The position numbers and the translations under genes were made by a program. DNA of 64,000 nucleotides from positions 28,313-92,312 of the forward strand of contig ONKE01000056.1 of the NCBI GenBank assembly GCA_900318355.1, read 5' to 3'. The DNA comes from an uncultured Bacteroidales bacterium. Lineage in GTDB: Bacteria; Bacteroidota; Bacteroidia; Bacteroidales; UBA932. The notes under the pieces were generated by a model. It searched no databases and had not been told where the DNA came from. It worked only from the letters and a program-made list of their open reading frames with translations. Below are positions 17,510 to 25,358 of the stretch, one piece after another. Positions within the stretch are counted from its first letter, which is position 1. Each line of letters opens with the position of its first letter.

Positions 17510-18706
17510 ATGGAACGACTGCGGCTGGTTGTTTTCGGCCTGGGCAACCGGGCGCGCAAGTACTTGAGCTATCTTGACATGCATCCGAAAGAGGCGGTCC
17601 TGGCGGCCGTCATCGAGCCGGATAAGTTTAATCGCGCCTGGGCACGCCGCCGCTACGGAGTGCCCGGTGCCGCGTGTTTTGCCGACGCTGAAAGTTTCTT
17701 CAGCAGCGGAATAGAGGTCGACGCCGCCATAGTCGCTTCTCCCGACCGCGTCCATTATTCCCAGATGCGGGGGCTCCTTGCAATGAAATGCCCCGCGCTC
17801 CTGGAAAAGCCGGCGGCATGTACGTGGGAAGAATGCCAGGAGCTGGAGAGGCTCGCCGCCGGCATCCCGGTGGGCATATGCTATGTCATGCGCTTCCACC
17901 CTTACTACCGTAGGATCAAGGATATAATTGATTCCGAGGAGCTTGGTCGCGTCGTTTCGGTCGAGCATACGGAGTTCATAGGCCCCGACCGCATGGGACA
18001 CACCTACGTCCGCGGCCACTGGTCCAAGGCGGAAGAAAGCGCCCCGATATTCCTTTCCAAATGCTGCCACGACGTGGATATGCTCCTGTGGCTTCTTGGC
18101 GGCAAGGCGAGCGAAATACGCTCCGAAGGCAGCCTGTCGTTTTTCTGCCCGTCCAATGCGCCCGCAGGCAGCACGGCCCGTTGCATCGACTGCCCGATGG
18201 AGCAGGTGTGCCGCTATAGCGCGGTCGACCTTTATCGCCGTCGCCGCGAATGGACCGGAAGTTTCGTGATTCCCGACGGCCAGACGCTTTCCGACGTTGT
18301 GGAGCGCGAGCTGACCGAGGGCCGCTTCGGCCGCTGCGTGTTCCATTGCGACAACGACGTTTTCGACCGCCAGACCGTTTCGTTCCGGCTCGGCGACATC
18401 CCCGTCGTGATGAAGATGGACGGAATAACCCCGCGTGAAGGCCGCGTGAGCATCTTCCGCTGCGAAAAGGGCACGATAGAGGCCCGCGAAACGGAAATCC
18501 TCATCCAGGGCGCAAACGGCAGGCGGGAAGACTTCACCGAGGCCTCACGGCTTCCGCTCCACGCCTATGCCGACCATGCCGTGGTCGAAGACTTTTTCCG
18601 GGCCATCCGCGAAGGCGGCCGCCCGTCTGCCCCCCTTGACGAAGCGCTCGAAAGCCACAGGGTGTGTTTCGTGGCGCAGGAATGCAACAAATCCGACAGA
18701 CAATGA
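17510..18706 (+). CDS. cytoplasmic Gfo/Idh/MocA family oxidoreductase with Cys cluster
   Basis: 398 residues without a signal peptide. It has a nucleotide-binding N-terminus (VVFGLGNRARKY), the family EKP motif (LLEKPAACTWEE), and a C-terminal domain with KCCHDVDMLLWLLGG, in which His and Asp occupy the usual catalytic block. An insert has four cysteines, C213, C225, C228 and C234 (ARCIDCPMEQVC), with metal-site-like spacing. It follows the hydrolase by 3 nt and overlaps the MFS gene by ATGA. In context it could reduce imported 3-keto sugar back to the ordinary hexose, the counterpart of the exported oxidoreductase. That direction is inferred from gene order. Confidence 0.85.
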   Translation: MERLRLVVFGLGNRARKYLSYLDMHPKEAVLAAVIEPDKFNRAWARRRYGVPGAACFADAESFFSSGIEVDAAIVASPDRVHYSQMRGLLAMKCPALLEKPAACTWEECQELERLAAGIPVGICYVMRFHPYYRRIKDIIDSEELGRVVSVEHTEFIGPDRMGHTYVRGHWSKAEESAPIFLSKCCHDVDMLLWLLGGKASEIRSEGSLSFFCPSNAPAGSTARCIDCPMEQVCRYSAVDLYRRRREWTGSFVIPDGQTLSDVVERELTEGRFGRCVFHCDNDVFDRQTVSFRLGDIPVVMKMDGITPREGRVSIFRCEKGTIEARETEILIQGANGRREDFTEASRLPLHAYADHAVVEDFFRAIREGGRPSAPLDEALESHRVCFVAQECNKSDRQ

Positions 18707-19944
18707 GAAAGACAAATCTTTGGTTCCTGGCCCTTGTGGCCGCCATGGGAGGCTTCCTGTTCGGCTACGACACGGCCGTTGTCAGCGGAGCCGAGCAGCA
18801 GATCCAGCAGGCCTTTTCGCTTTCCCCGTCTCTTCACGGCTGGGTGATGAGTTCCGCCCTATGGGGAACGGTGCTCGGAGCCCTGTTCGGAGGCCGTATT
18901 ACCGACCGCTTTGGCCGCAAGCCCACGCTCTCGGTCATCGGCATCCTTTATCTGGTGTCGGCGCTGTGGAGCGCCCTCGCCACGGGTCCCGCCACCCTTA
19001 TTGCAGCCCGCTTCATCGGCGGACTCGCGGTAGGTTGCTCCTCCACCGCCGCGCCCGTCTACATCGCCGAGATTTCCCCTGCGGAAAAACGCGGCCTGAT
19101 GACGGCTATTTTCCAGCTGGATGTCGTGCTGGGTATGTGCGCCTCGCAGCTTGTCAACCTCCTTATCGGCACCGAAGGCGGCCCCGACATGTGGCGCTGG
19201 ATGCTTGGTGCAGAGGCGGTTCCGGCACTGCTTTTCGCCGTGCTGTGCCCCTTCCTCATCGAGTCTCCCCGCTGGCTGGCCGAGCGTGACGCCCTGCGCG
19301 CCGGAGCCTCTCCGTCGAGAGCAGTTTTCTTCTGCAAAGCCAATCTCAAGCCTATCCTGCTGGCGATTTCGGTGGCGTTTTTCAATCAGCTTTCAGGCAT
19401 CAACGCCGTCATGTATTTCATGAAGCGCATCTACATGATGGCAGGCTTCAGCGACCAGACGGCCCTGTCTCTGGTAGCCCTGACGGGCGTTTTCAACGCG
19501 ATTGGCACCATAATCGGGATGAACCTCATCGACCGCCTCGGCCGGAAGACCCTGCTCATAATCGGCGGCATCGGCTACGTGGTTTCGCTGCTTGCGTGTA
19601 CGATAGCCTTCCATGCGGGCGCCGGCGTCGTCGCCACGGCGGGCGTCATCCTCTTCATCATCTCGCATGCCGTCGGTCAGGGCGCCGTTATCTGGGTCAT
19701 CATGGCCGAAATCTTCCCCACGGCGGTTCGGGCACAGGGGCAGTCGCTGGGCGCATTTACCCATTGGGTCCTTTCCGCGTTCATCACCCTGGTGTTCCCC
19801 ATCGCCGCTGCGAAATTCCTTCCTGAAGTGATCTTCGGTTTCTTCCTCGTCATGATGGTGCTCCACCTTCTCTGGGCGATCTTCCTCGTTCCCGAGACCA
19901 AGGGCCGCCAGCTGGAAGAAATGTCCAATATCTGGAAACGATGA
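18703..19944 (+). CDS. MFS sugar transporter (sugar porter subfamily)
   Basis: 413 residues from the ATG at 18703, which overlaps the upstream stop (ATGA). Sugar-porter signatures are clear: GFLFGYDTAVVSGAEQQI in helix 1, RITDRFGRKPTL between helices 2 and 3, PVYIAEISPAEKRG after helix 4, ESPRWLAE after helix 6, FFNQLSGINAVMYF in helix 7 and PETKGRQLEEM at the end. Twelve helices are expected. The central loop after ESPRWL is shorter than in XylE-like proteins (~490 aa). Placed between keto-sugar enzymes, it most likely imports the released mono- or keto-saccharide. Confidence 0.92.
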   Translation: MRKTNLWFLALVAAMGGFLFGYDTAVVSGAEQQIQQAFSLSPSLHGWVMSSALWGTVLGALFGGRITDRFGRKPTLSVIGILYLVSALWSALATGPATLIAARFIGGLAVGCSSTAAPVYIAEISPAEKRGLMTAIFQLDVVLGMCASQLVNLLIGTEGGPDMWRWMLGAEAVPALLFAVLCPFLIESPRWLAERDALRAGASPSRAVFFCKANLKPILLAISVAFFNQLSGINAVMYFMKRIYMMAGFSDQTALSLVALTGVFNAIGTIIGMNLIDRLGRKTLLIIGGIGYVVSLLACTIAFHAGAGVVATAGVILFIISHAVGQGAVIWVIMAEIFPTAVRAQGQSLGAFTHWVLSAFITLVFPIAAAKFLPEVIFGFFLVMMVLHLLWAIFLVPETKGRQLEEMSNIWKR

Positions 19945-20453
19945 AGCGCATCGTACTGATTGTCATTCTGGCCCTGTTTTCCCTTGCAGGGTATGCCCAG
20001 GACCATATTTCGTTCCAGGGCGTACCGCTGTGCGGCAACGTCGACGACTGCATCCGGGCCCTCCGCAAGCAGAAATTCAAGCCGGCCGGCCCGTCCCAGC
20101 TACGTGGGAAATACCGTGGCGACGAAGTCACGCTGACCCTCGGCACTTCGCCATCTACGGGGGAGGTCTGCCTGCTCGTAGTCGCCTATCCGCGGGCAGC
20201 ATCATGGCAGGCGCTCAAGAACCAGTACGACACTTCGTTGATGATGCTGTCGGCCGAATACGGACAGCCGTCCCTCAAGAAAGAGGCATTCGACTATCCT
20301 TACTCCGAAAAGGACGGACTGCGCGCCCTGGAATACGGGAAATGCCATTTCACGGCAGTGTGGACCGTCCCTGCCGGCGAGATTACAGCATCCATGGCCC
20401 AGGACGGCAGGCTGCAGGTTTTCTTCTCCGACAAGTCCGGGATGAAGCAATGA
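19941..20453 (+). CDS. small secreted protein of unknown function
   Basis: 170 residues. The signal peptide is MKRIVLIVILALFSLAGYAQ, cleaved after AQ. The mature part begins DHISFQGVPLCGNVDDCIRALRKQKF and has a mixed alpha/beta look, with no catalytic motif recognised. Proteins of this style (a secreted domain opening on 'F.G.PL.G....F...L...GF') are common in Bacteroidales and usually unannotated. The ATG overlaps the MFS stop, and its own stop overlaps the next ATG, so translation is coupled within the operon. Function unknown. Confidence 0.75.
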   Translation: MKRIVLIVILALFSLAGYAQDHISFQGVPLCGNVDDCIRALRKQKFKPAGPSQLRGKYRGDEVTLTLGTSPSTGEVCLLVVAYPRAASWQALKNQYDTSLMMLSAEYGQPSLKKEAFDYPYSEKDGLRALEYGKCHFTAVWTVPAGEITASMAQDGRLQVFFSDKSGMKQ

Positions 20454-21016
20454 AAGCGCTGTTCATCCACGGTCTTGCCTCTTCCGGGGCCTACAAGATG
20501 GCCTCGACCCTTCGCATACTGCTTCACTGCGAGGTAATCGCCCCTGACGTGCCCATCGAGCCCGGCGCCGCCATGAAACTCCTGCATGATATATGTGCTT
20601 CGGAGCGGCCCGACATCATCGTGGGGCTGTCCCTGGGCGGTTTCATGGCCCAGAAACTTCGCGGCTTCCGCAAGGTGCTGGTCAATCCCGACCTGCATCC
20701 CTCGCGCCTCCTTTCCACGATGAAAGGCCGGGTGAAATACCTTTCCCCGCGCGCTGACGGAGCCGAAGATTTCCTCATTACGGACGAGATTTGCGCCGGT
20801 TATAAATTGCTGGAAGACGGCGAGTTCATCGGGTTGGACGAGGCTGAGCGCTCGATAACCCGCGGCTGCTTTGCGACGGAGGACGAAATGGTCCGCTGCG
20901 GCGACGAATTCGAGCTCCACTATCCCGGGCAGGGCGTCCGCTATCCCGGCCGCCATCTGCCTGACTATCCTGCGACTAAGGCATATATCCTGCCCGTAAT
21001 CCAGTCCCTGCTATGA
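20450..21016 (+). CDS. YqiA-like alpha/beta-hydrolase (UPF0227 type)
   Basis: 188 residues starting at the ATGA overlap at 20450. The start MKALFIHGLASSGAYKMAS gives the oxyanion HG motif. IVGLSLGGFMAQKL contains the nucleophile elbow GLSLGG (Ser in GxSxG). The C-terminal YPGRHLPDY region supplies a His consistent with a compact alpha/beta-hydrolase triad. It resembles the small cytoplasmic esterases of the YqiA/UPF0227 group. The physiological substrate is unknown. The same frame is open further upstream, but the overlap and the motif at the N-terminus fix this start. Confidence 0.75.
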   Translation: MKALFIHGLASSGAYKMASTLRILLHCEVIAPDVPIEPGAAMKLLHDICASERPDIIVGLSLGGFMAQKLRGFRKVLVNPDLHPSRLLSTMKGRVKYLSPRADGAEDFLITDEICAGYKLLEDGEFIGLDEAERSITRGCFATEDEMVRCGDEFELHYPGQGVRYPGRHLPDYPATKAYILPVIQSLL

Positions 21017-21990
21017 AAAGCCTGAGCTACCCCTCGACCGACCCCCACCTTAATATGGCCATGGACGAATTTGTCCTGGAGGGGCTTCGGCTGGACGAGC
21101 CGGTCTTCGTCCTCTGGCAAAATGCCCCTTCCGTCATTATCGGCCTGAGCCAGAATGCTTTCGCCGAGGTGAACCTGCCTTATCTGGAAGAGCATGGCAT
21201 CGCCCTGGCGCGGAGGGTGACTGGTGGCGGCGCAGTCTATCACGACCTCGGCAATCTCAACTACACCATCGCAGGCCGTTCCCGCGACCTCGAGCGCGAC
21301 TATCCGGCCTATGTGACCATGGTTGCGGATGCGCTGCGCAGGCTTGGCGTCCCGGCCGAGGTGTCGGGCCGCAACGACATTCTCGTTGAAGGGCGGAAAT
21401 GCTCCGGCTACGCGAAAAGGGTGTGGAAGGACCGTCTGATGATTCACGGCACGCTGATGTACGATGTTGATTTGGAGGTGCTTACCAGCGCTCTGGCCGT
21501 ACCGGGGAGCAAGCTCTCAAGCGCCGGCGTGACTTCGGTCCGCAGCAGGGTCGCCAACCTTAAGGAATTCCTCCCGGGCCTGCCGGATATAGGGGCGTTC
21601 CGTGCCGCACTGGGAGAAATCCTGTCCTGCGGCGACGGGCCGATAACCCTGACAGCCGGGCAACTTGACGCCGTCCGGCGCGATGCCGACGAAAAATTCC
21701 GCACCTGGGAATGGATCTACGGGCGTTCGCCGAGAGGGGAGTTCAGCGTAAGGAAAAAATTCGCCTGCGGCACCGTGGAGGCCACATTTTCCGTCGACCA
21801 CGGCCTGATCCGCGGCCTTAGCTTCGGGGGCGACTACCTTGGCAACATGCCGGCAGACGGCCTCGCCTCGCGTCTTGAAGGGGTGAGAGCCGACCGGGAG
21901 AGCCTGACAAAGGCCTGCGAGGGTTGTGAGCGCTATTTCGACGGCATGAGTCCGGAAGATCTGGCCGGACTTATCAATAATCGTCTTTGA
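21013..21990 (+). CDS. lplA: lipoate-protein ligase A
   Basis: 325 residues. LplA motifs are present in order: NMAMDEFVL near the N-terminus, VIIGLSQNAFAEVN, RRVTGGGAVYHDLGNLNYT (adenylate/lipoate binding), GRNDILVEGRKCSGYAKR carrying the active-site Lys, and HGTLMYDVDL. A C-terminal accessory domain is also present (FSVRKKFACGTVEATF). It activates lipoate with ATP and attaches it to lipoyl domains of 2-oxoacid dehydrogenases or the glycine cleavage H protein. It starts with an ATGA overlap with the esterase gene, and its 3' end overlaps the convergent serine hydrolase gene by 17 bp. Confidence 0.93.
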   Translation: MKSLSYPSTDPHLNMAMDEFVLEGLRLDEPVFVLWQNAPSVIIGLSQNAFAEVNLPYLEEHGIALARRVTGGGAVYHDLGNLNYTIAGRSRDLERDYPAYVTMVADALRRLGVPAEVSGRNDILVEGRKCSGYAKRVWKDRLMIHGTLMYDVDLEVLTSALAVPGSKLSSAGVTSVRSRVANLKEFLPGLPDIGAFRAALGEILSCGDGPITLTAGQLDAVRRDADEKFRTWEWIYGRSPRGEFSVRKKFACGTVEATFSVDHGLIRGLSFGGDYLGNMPADGLASRLEGVRADRESLTKACEGCERYFDGMSPEDLAGLINNRL

Positions 21991-23509
21991 CGACCGACAT
22001 CGATTCGGCGAGGGTCGTCATCATTGCCGCGTCGTTCGAGGAATAACGGGAATTGCAGAGTATTACGCCGTTTACTCCGTTCTTGCCGCGGACCCAGAAT
22101 GCCGCCGTGCCGGCAAGGTTGCCGGTGTGCCAAGTCGCGACATTGCCGAGGGTGTAGTGGCCAACCTGCCAGCCGTAACCATATCCGACGGCGGTTGAGG
22201 TGGTTCTGTTGGCGTACATGGTGTTGAGCCATTCATGCGACAGGATGTCGGGGACGGCCGTTCCGTAGTCGACTGCCAGCATGATCTTCATCAGGTCGGT
22301 CGGCGTTGCGATGATACCTCCGCAGGCCGCGGCGACTTCCATGTTGTTGTCGTAGGGATAGGCGTTGTTCTGGGAATAGAAGATGCATTCGTTGTCCCGC
22401 TTGTCGCTCTTTGCGGTCTTGGAGACCCAGATGTCGCTGACCCCGGCCTTGGCCGCGACCTCCTTGAGGTAGCTTTCGAAGCTCTTGCCGCTCGCCGCCT
22501 CGATTACCTGTCCGAGGATGCAGAAACCCGTGTTGAAATAGCTGTAGCTCGTGCCCGGGGTTGACGGAGAGACGTTTTTCACCAGATATTCCACGCGCTG
22601 CTGGAGGGTCTTGTTCCTGTAGTTGACGTTCCAGGAGAAAGCGGGGTCGTCTCCGGCGAGGGTGTTGTTCCAGCCCGAGAGGTGGGAGAGGAGGTGCTTG
22701 ACCATTATGTCGTCCACCCTTGCTGCGTGGGTGCCGGGGTAGAGGCTGGCGAGGATTCCGCCCGGCGCGAAGACCTTGTCGTCGAGGCTGAGCTTCCCGT
22801 CCTGGCAAAGCGACATTATGCAAATAGCTGTGAGGCTTTTACTTACGCTCGCAAGGCGGAAGAGGTGTCTGTCGGTGCAGGGGACCGGGTTCTGGAATTC
22901 GGCTTCCGCCAGGCCGTAGCTTCCGACGTAGACTATCTTCTCGTCCTTGGTTATGGCCATGCCCACGGCCGGCAGGTTGCTGCCTTCCATGAAGTCATAG
23001 ACCTTTTCGTCTATTTCGACGTTGCCGGTCCTGACGAGGAGGAGGTAGTCTTTGCGGTGCTCGCCGTCTTCGGCCTCGACGGTAAGGGTCTTGTTGGCGG
23101 CAAGGTCGATGGCGGTGCTTGCGTTCACCAGCGTCTGCCCGCCCACGATGGCCTTGGCTTTCTTGCTTACGGCGAAGAACGGCACGATGGCGCTCAGGTC
23201 GGACCCTTCGGGGAATGTGGCCATTATGAGGTTTATCCCCTTGATATTCCTTATTTTAACAACGGGCGCCACGGAGAGGCCGGGGTTGATGGAGACGGGG
23301 AATTTGAGGGATGTGAGATCGCATTTGTCGGATTTCGGGCCGGTGGGTTCGGGTTCCGGTTCGGGCTCGGGTTCAGACCCGGGCGTCGGTTTCGGATCGA
23401 CTTCTTCGGACGGTTCGAAAGGGACGGGATCCTGCGTGTCAAGGTCGGGCCGGCAACCCTGGGTCAGCGCAAAAAACAGCAGCGCGATGATGCTTAATCG
23501 CTTTTTCAT
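21974..23509 (-). CDS. serine hydrolase lipoprotein, beta-lactamase class C/esterase family
   Basis: 511 residues. It has a lipobox (TQGC), then an acidic Pro-rich spacer of repeated Pro-Glu (residues ~45-55), then an Ig-like/DUF5018-type domain (about 62-160), then a penicillin-binding-protein-like hydrolase from ~165. Catalytic motifs: S221-V-S-K224 (SxxK), YSYFNTG (YxN) and WHTGNLAG (HTG, the KTG equivalent). Such enzymes act as esterases, D-aminopeptidases or carboxypeptidases; classical beta-lactamase activity is not implied. It follows the region-3 PUL on the same strand but has its own promoter. The substrate may be an ester on the glycan or peptidoglycan. Confidence 0.88.
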   Translation of the reverse strand: MKKRLSIIALLFFALTQGCRPDLDTQDPVPFEPSEEVDPKPTPGSEPEPEPEPEPTGPKSDKCDLTSLKFPVSINPGLSVAPVVKIRNIKGINLIMATFPEGSDLSAIVPFFAVSKKAKAIVGGQTLVNASTAIDLAANKTLTVEAEDGEHRKDYLLLVRTGNVEIDEKVYDFMEGSNLPAVGMAITKDEKIVYVGSYGLAEAEFQNPVPCTDRHLFRLASVSKSLTAICIMSLCQDGKLSLDDKVFAPGGILASLYPGTHAARVDDIMVKHLLSHLSGWNNTLAGDDPAFSWNVNYRNKTLQQRVEYLVKNVSPSTPGTSYSYFNTGFCILGQVIEAASGKSFESYLKEVAAKAGVSDIWVSKTAKSDKRDNECIFYSQNNAYPYDNNMEVAAACGGIIATPTDLMKIMLAVDYGTAVPDILSHEWLNTMYANRTTSTAVGYGYGWQVGHYTLGNVATWHTGNLAGTAAFWVRGKNGVNGVILCNSRYSSNDAAMMTTLAESMSVVKDDY

Positions 23510-23536
23510 AGAGTCATTGCCATGGTTTGGACAATG

Positions 23537-23568
23537 CGAATATAGCGATTATTGGCTTTTTCTGCAAA
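23537..23568 (-). promoter_or_regulatory. promoter of the serine hydrolase gene
   Basis: On the minus strand TTTG (23565-23568), a 20-bp spacer and TATATTCG (23537-23544) approximate the Bacteroidota TTTG/TAnnTTTG promoter, with one mismatch in the -7 box. The predicted leader is about 20-25 nt. Confidence 0.6.
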
Positions 23569-23576
23569 CTTTCGGT

Positions 23577-25295
23577 TCAGTCGCAATAGGCAATCACTTT
23601 GCCGTCTTCGGTGAGGAACACCTTTCCGCGCTGCATGATGCGGGTGCCGGCGGGGATTTCATAGAGGAGCACCGCTTTTCCGGCCGGGATGGTGACGGTG
23701 CAGTCTCCGGTCTTTCCATTGGCGGCATAGTCGCATGCGACGCCGTCCAGCAGGTCATATGCCTGTTTGCCCTCAGGCTTGTATGTGACCGTTTTGTCTT
23801 CGTCGTAAGGATTGTACAGCAGATGGCAGGGGAACGGCCGGGCGGCATAGAAATCCGTCACGTTGCAGTCGAGCGAAAGGATGCATTCAACATCCGTCGT
23901 GGAGATGATTGCGCCGAAGATACCGATGGGAGAGGTGCTGTAGAGGCTGAACATCGTCTGGGGCGGCATGCCGCTCGTCCATGACGGTCCGTCTCCCTCG
24001 GCGACCGGCACGGCGGAAATCTTGCCGTACCTGTCGGTCTTGCGCAGTCCTTCGTAGCCGATAATGTTGCCTGTCAGGTTCTTAAGCTCCGGGCAGGCCT
24101 GGTGGTCGTCGTCGATTTCCAGCGGGAAAAACAGCCTGGAGGCGTTGGCGTTGTTGAGCATCCATTTGCCGATGGCGGTGGCCAGTGAAGGGTCATATTT
24201 TACCATCGGAACCAGCGGCCAGGCCATTTCGTAGCAGTTCATCTGGAAGGCGTAGCCACCGCCGTCGGTGATGCTGCCCTGGAGGCCGTGGACGTCGTAA
24301 TCGCCCCAGCGCTCACAGACAACGCCCCATCCCCAGCGGCCGCGGGAGCCGTCGAAGGACCATTTCAGGATCTTCGGCACGTCGTAGGCCGTCCCTGCGG
24401 TTGCATTGAGATAGGCGGCGCAGTAGGCGCCGAACGGCATCAGGATTTCATAGAACCGGCTCTGCGACTGGCTGCTCAGCACGTCCATCGCGTGGATTGC
24501 GCGGTCACGGTAGCGGCTGTCTCCGAACTTGTTGTAGGCCTGCAGCAGCACGTAGGCATGGCCGGCGGCGGCATCCTCCTGAGCGGGAATATTGGTCTTG
24601 AACCCGTGCAGGGAGTAGTAGTTGAAGAAGGTGTAGCTGTAGTTGTCGCCCATGGTCTCGTCGGCTTTCGCAAACTGGTCGGCGATTGAACGCTGGATTT
24701 CATCCGCCCCTTCCACGCCCGGGAAAAGGTCGCATACCCCGTAGTAGAGCAGGTTGGGCAGGACGTTGTACCACCAGTCGCCTGCGAAGCCCGTCGTGTT
24801 GTTGAGCATGATGTTCCACTTCGTATTGCGTGAGAAGTAGTTCTGCAGCATCTTGGGGTAGTTGTAGCCGTCCTGGGACGTCTTGTCGATGCCCACCAGG
24901 CCGGCGCCCATGACGGCGGCGATGGTGTTGATGCCCTCATGGCTGCCGCCTCCGCCCTGTCGCGGGTCGCCGACGGTGGTCTTCAGTCCGAAGGTCTCCT
25001 GGTCGACATTCTGGCGGGTGTTGTCGATCCAAATGAGCGGACGTACATCGTCCTTGGTGTTCCAGTCGAAGACGTAGGAGTCATAGTCCAGCGCTTTCTG
25101 CCTCCAGGGCAGCATCTTGTAGGGCTGGGGGAGGTTGGGCATATTGTCGATGCGGGGGATGGACACCTGTTTGACCGGGAATCCGAGCAACGCGTCGAAT
25201 ACGGGCTCCTCCTCGTTTCCACCGGTGATATCCCGGTTGTTGTTGCAGCCGTACAGGCAGCCTGCGACGGCCAGCAGGACCATGAATCTTTTCAT
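23577..25295 (-). CDS. large lipoprotein of unrecognised family (paralogue B)
   Basis: 572 residues. Lipobox LYGC after MKRFMVLLAVAGCLYGC. It is strongly similar along its length to the product at 30930-32627. Shared blocks include WRQKALD, DQETFGL, GIDKTSQDGYN, QNYF, FPGVEGADEIQR, SRFYEILMPFG, WGDYDVHGLQGS, AWPLVPMVKY, IGKWMLNNANA and YNPYDEDKTVTY. The helical, Trp/Tyr-rich centre followed by a C-terminal beta-rich part looks like an (alpha/alpha) toroid plus beta sandwich, as in several glycosidases and polysaccharide lyases. Acidic candidates (EDAAAGHA, WGDYD) are conserved in both copies. I cannot place it in a named family. It is the last gene of the GH130/SusCD operon. Confidence 0.8.
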   Translation of the reverse strand: MKRFMVLLAVAGCLYGCNNNRDITGGNEEEPVFDALLGFPVKQVSIPRIDNMPNLPQPYKMLPWRQKALDYDSYVFDWNTKDDVRPLIWIDNTRQNVDQETFGLKTTVGDPRQGGGGSHEGINTIAAVMGAGLVGIDKTSQDGYNYPKMLQNYFSRNTKWNIMLNNTTGFAGDWWYNVLPNLLYYGVCDLFPGVEGADEIQRSIADQFAKADETMGDNYSYTFFNYYSLHGFKTNIPAQEDAAAGHAYVLLQAYNKFGDSRYRDRAIHAMDVLSSQSQSRFYEILMPFGAYCAAYLNATAGTAYDVPKILKWSFDGSRGRWGWGVVCERWGDYDVHGLQGSITDGGGYAFQMNCYEMAWPLVPMVKYDPSLATAIGKWMLNNANASRLFFPLEIDDDHQACPELKNLTGNIIGYEGLRKTDRYGKISAVPVAEGDGPSWTSGMPPQTMFSLYSTSPIGIFGAIISTTDVECILSLDCNVTDFYAARPFPCHLLYNPYDEDKTVTYKPEGKQAYDLLDGVACDYAANGKTGDCTVTIPAGKAVLLYEIPAGTRIMQRGKVFLTEDGKVIAYCD

Positions 25296-25316
25296 AACTG
25301 ACGGGAAAATTGGAAA

Positions 25317-25342
25317 CCGGCGGCAGGATCAGCCGCCGCCGG
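25317..25342 (-). promoter_or_regulatory. intercistronic stem-loop
   Basis: In the 63-bp gap between the LamG lipoprotein and paralogue B, CCGGCGGC (25317-25324) and GCCGCCGG (25335-25342) form a perfect GC-rich 8-bp stem with a 10-nt loop. Only a short T-rich stretch follows on the minus strand. It may be an mRNA processing or stability element, or a partial terminator. Confidence 0.5.
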
Positions 25343-25358
25343 CTTAATTGGGCAGAAA

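Noticed and set aside
16508-18346. A 612-codon open frame on the minus strand, antisense to the HEAT/DUF1080 and oxidoreductase genes
   Set aside because: It has no recognisable domain, is Val/Ala/Gly-rich as expected from the complement of GC-rich codons, and lies opposite two clearly real genes. The same applies to long antisense frames at 13485-14795, 31335-32816, 32813-34627 and 36799-38463.
19941-20453. Small secreted protein as a toxin or immunity gene
   Set aside because: It has only a signal peptide and no toxin motif, partner or repeats; translational coupling within a metabolic operon argues against it.
23360-23400. Pro-Glu repeat-coding tract as a possible simple-sequence phase-variation site
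   Set aside because: It is an in-frame hexamer-like repeat coding for a spacer after a lipoprotein anchor. The units are not perfect, and length change would not shift the frame.
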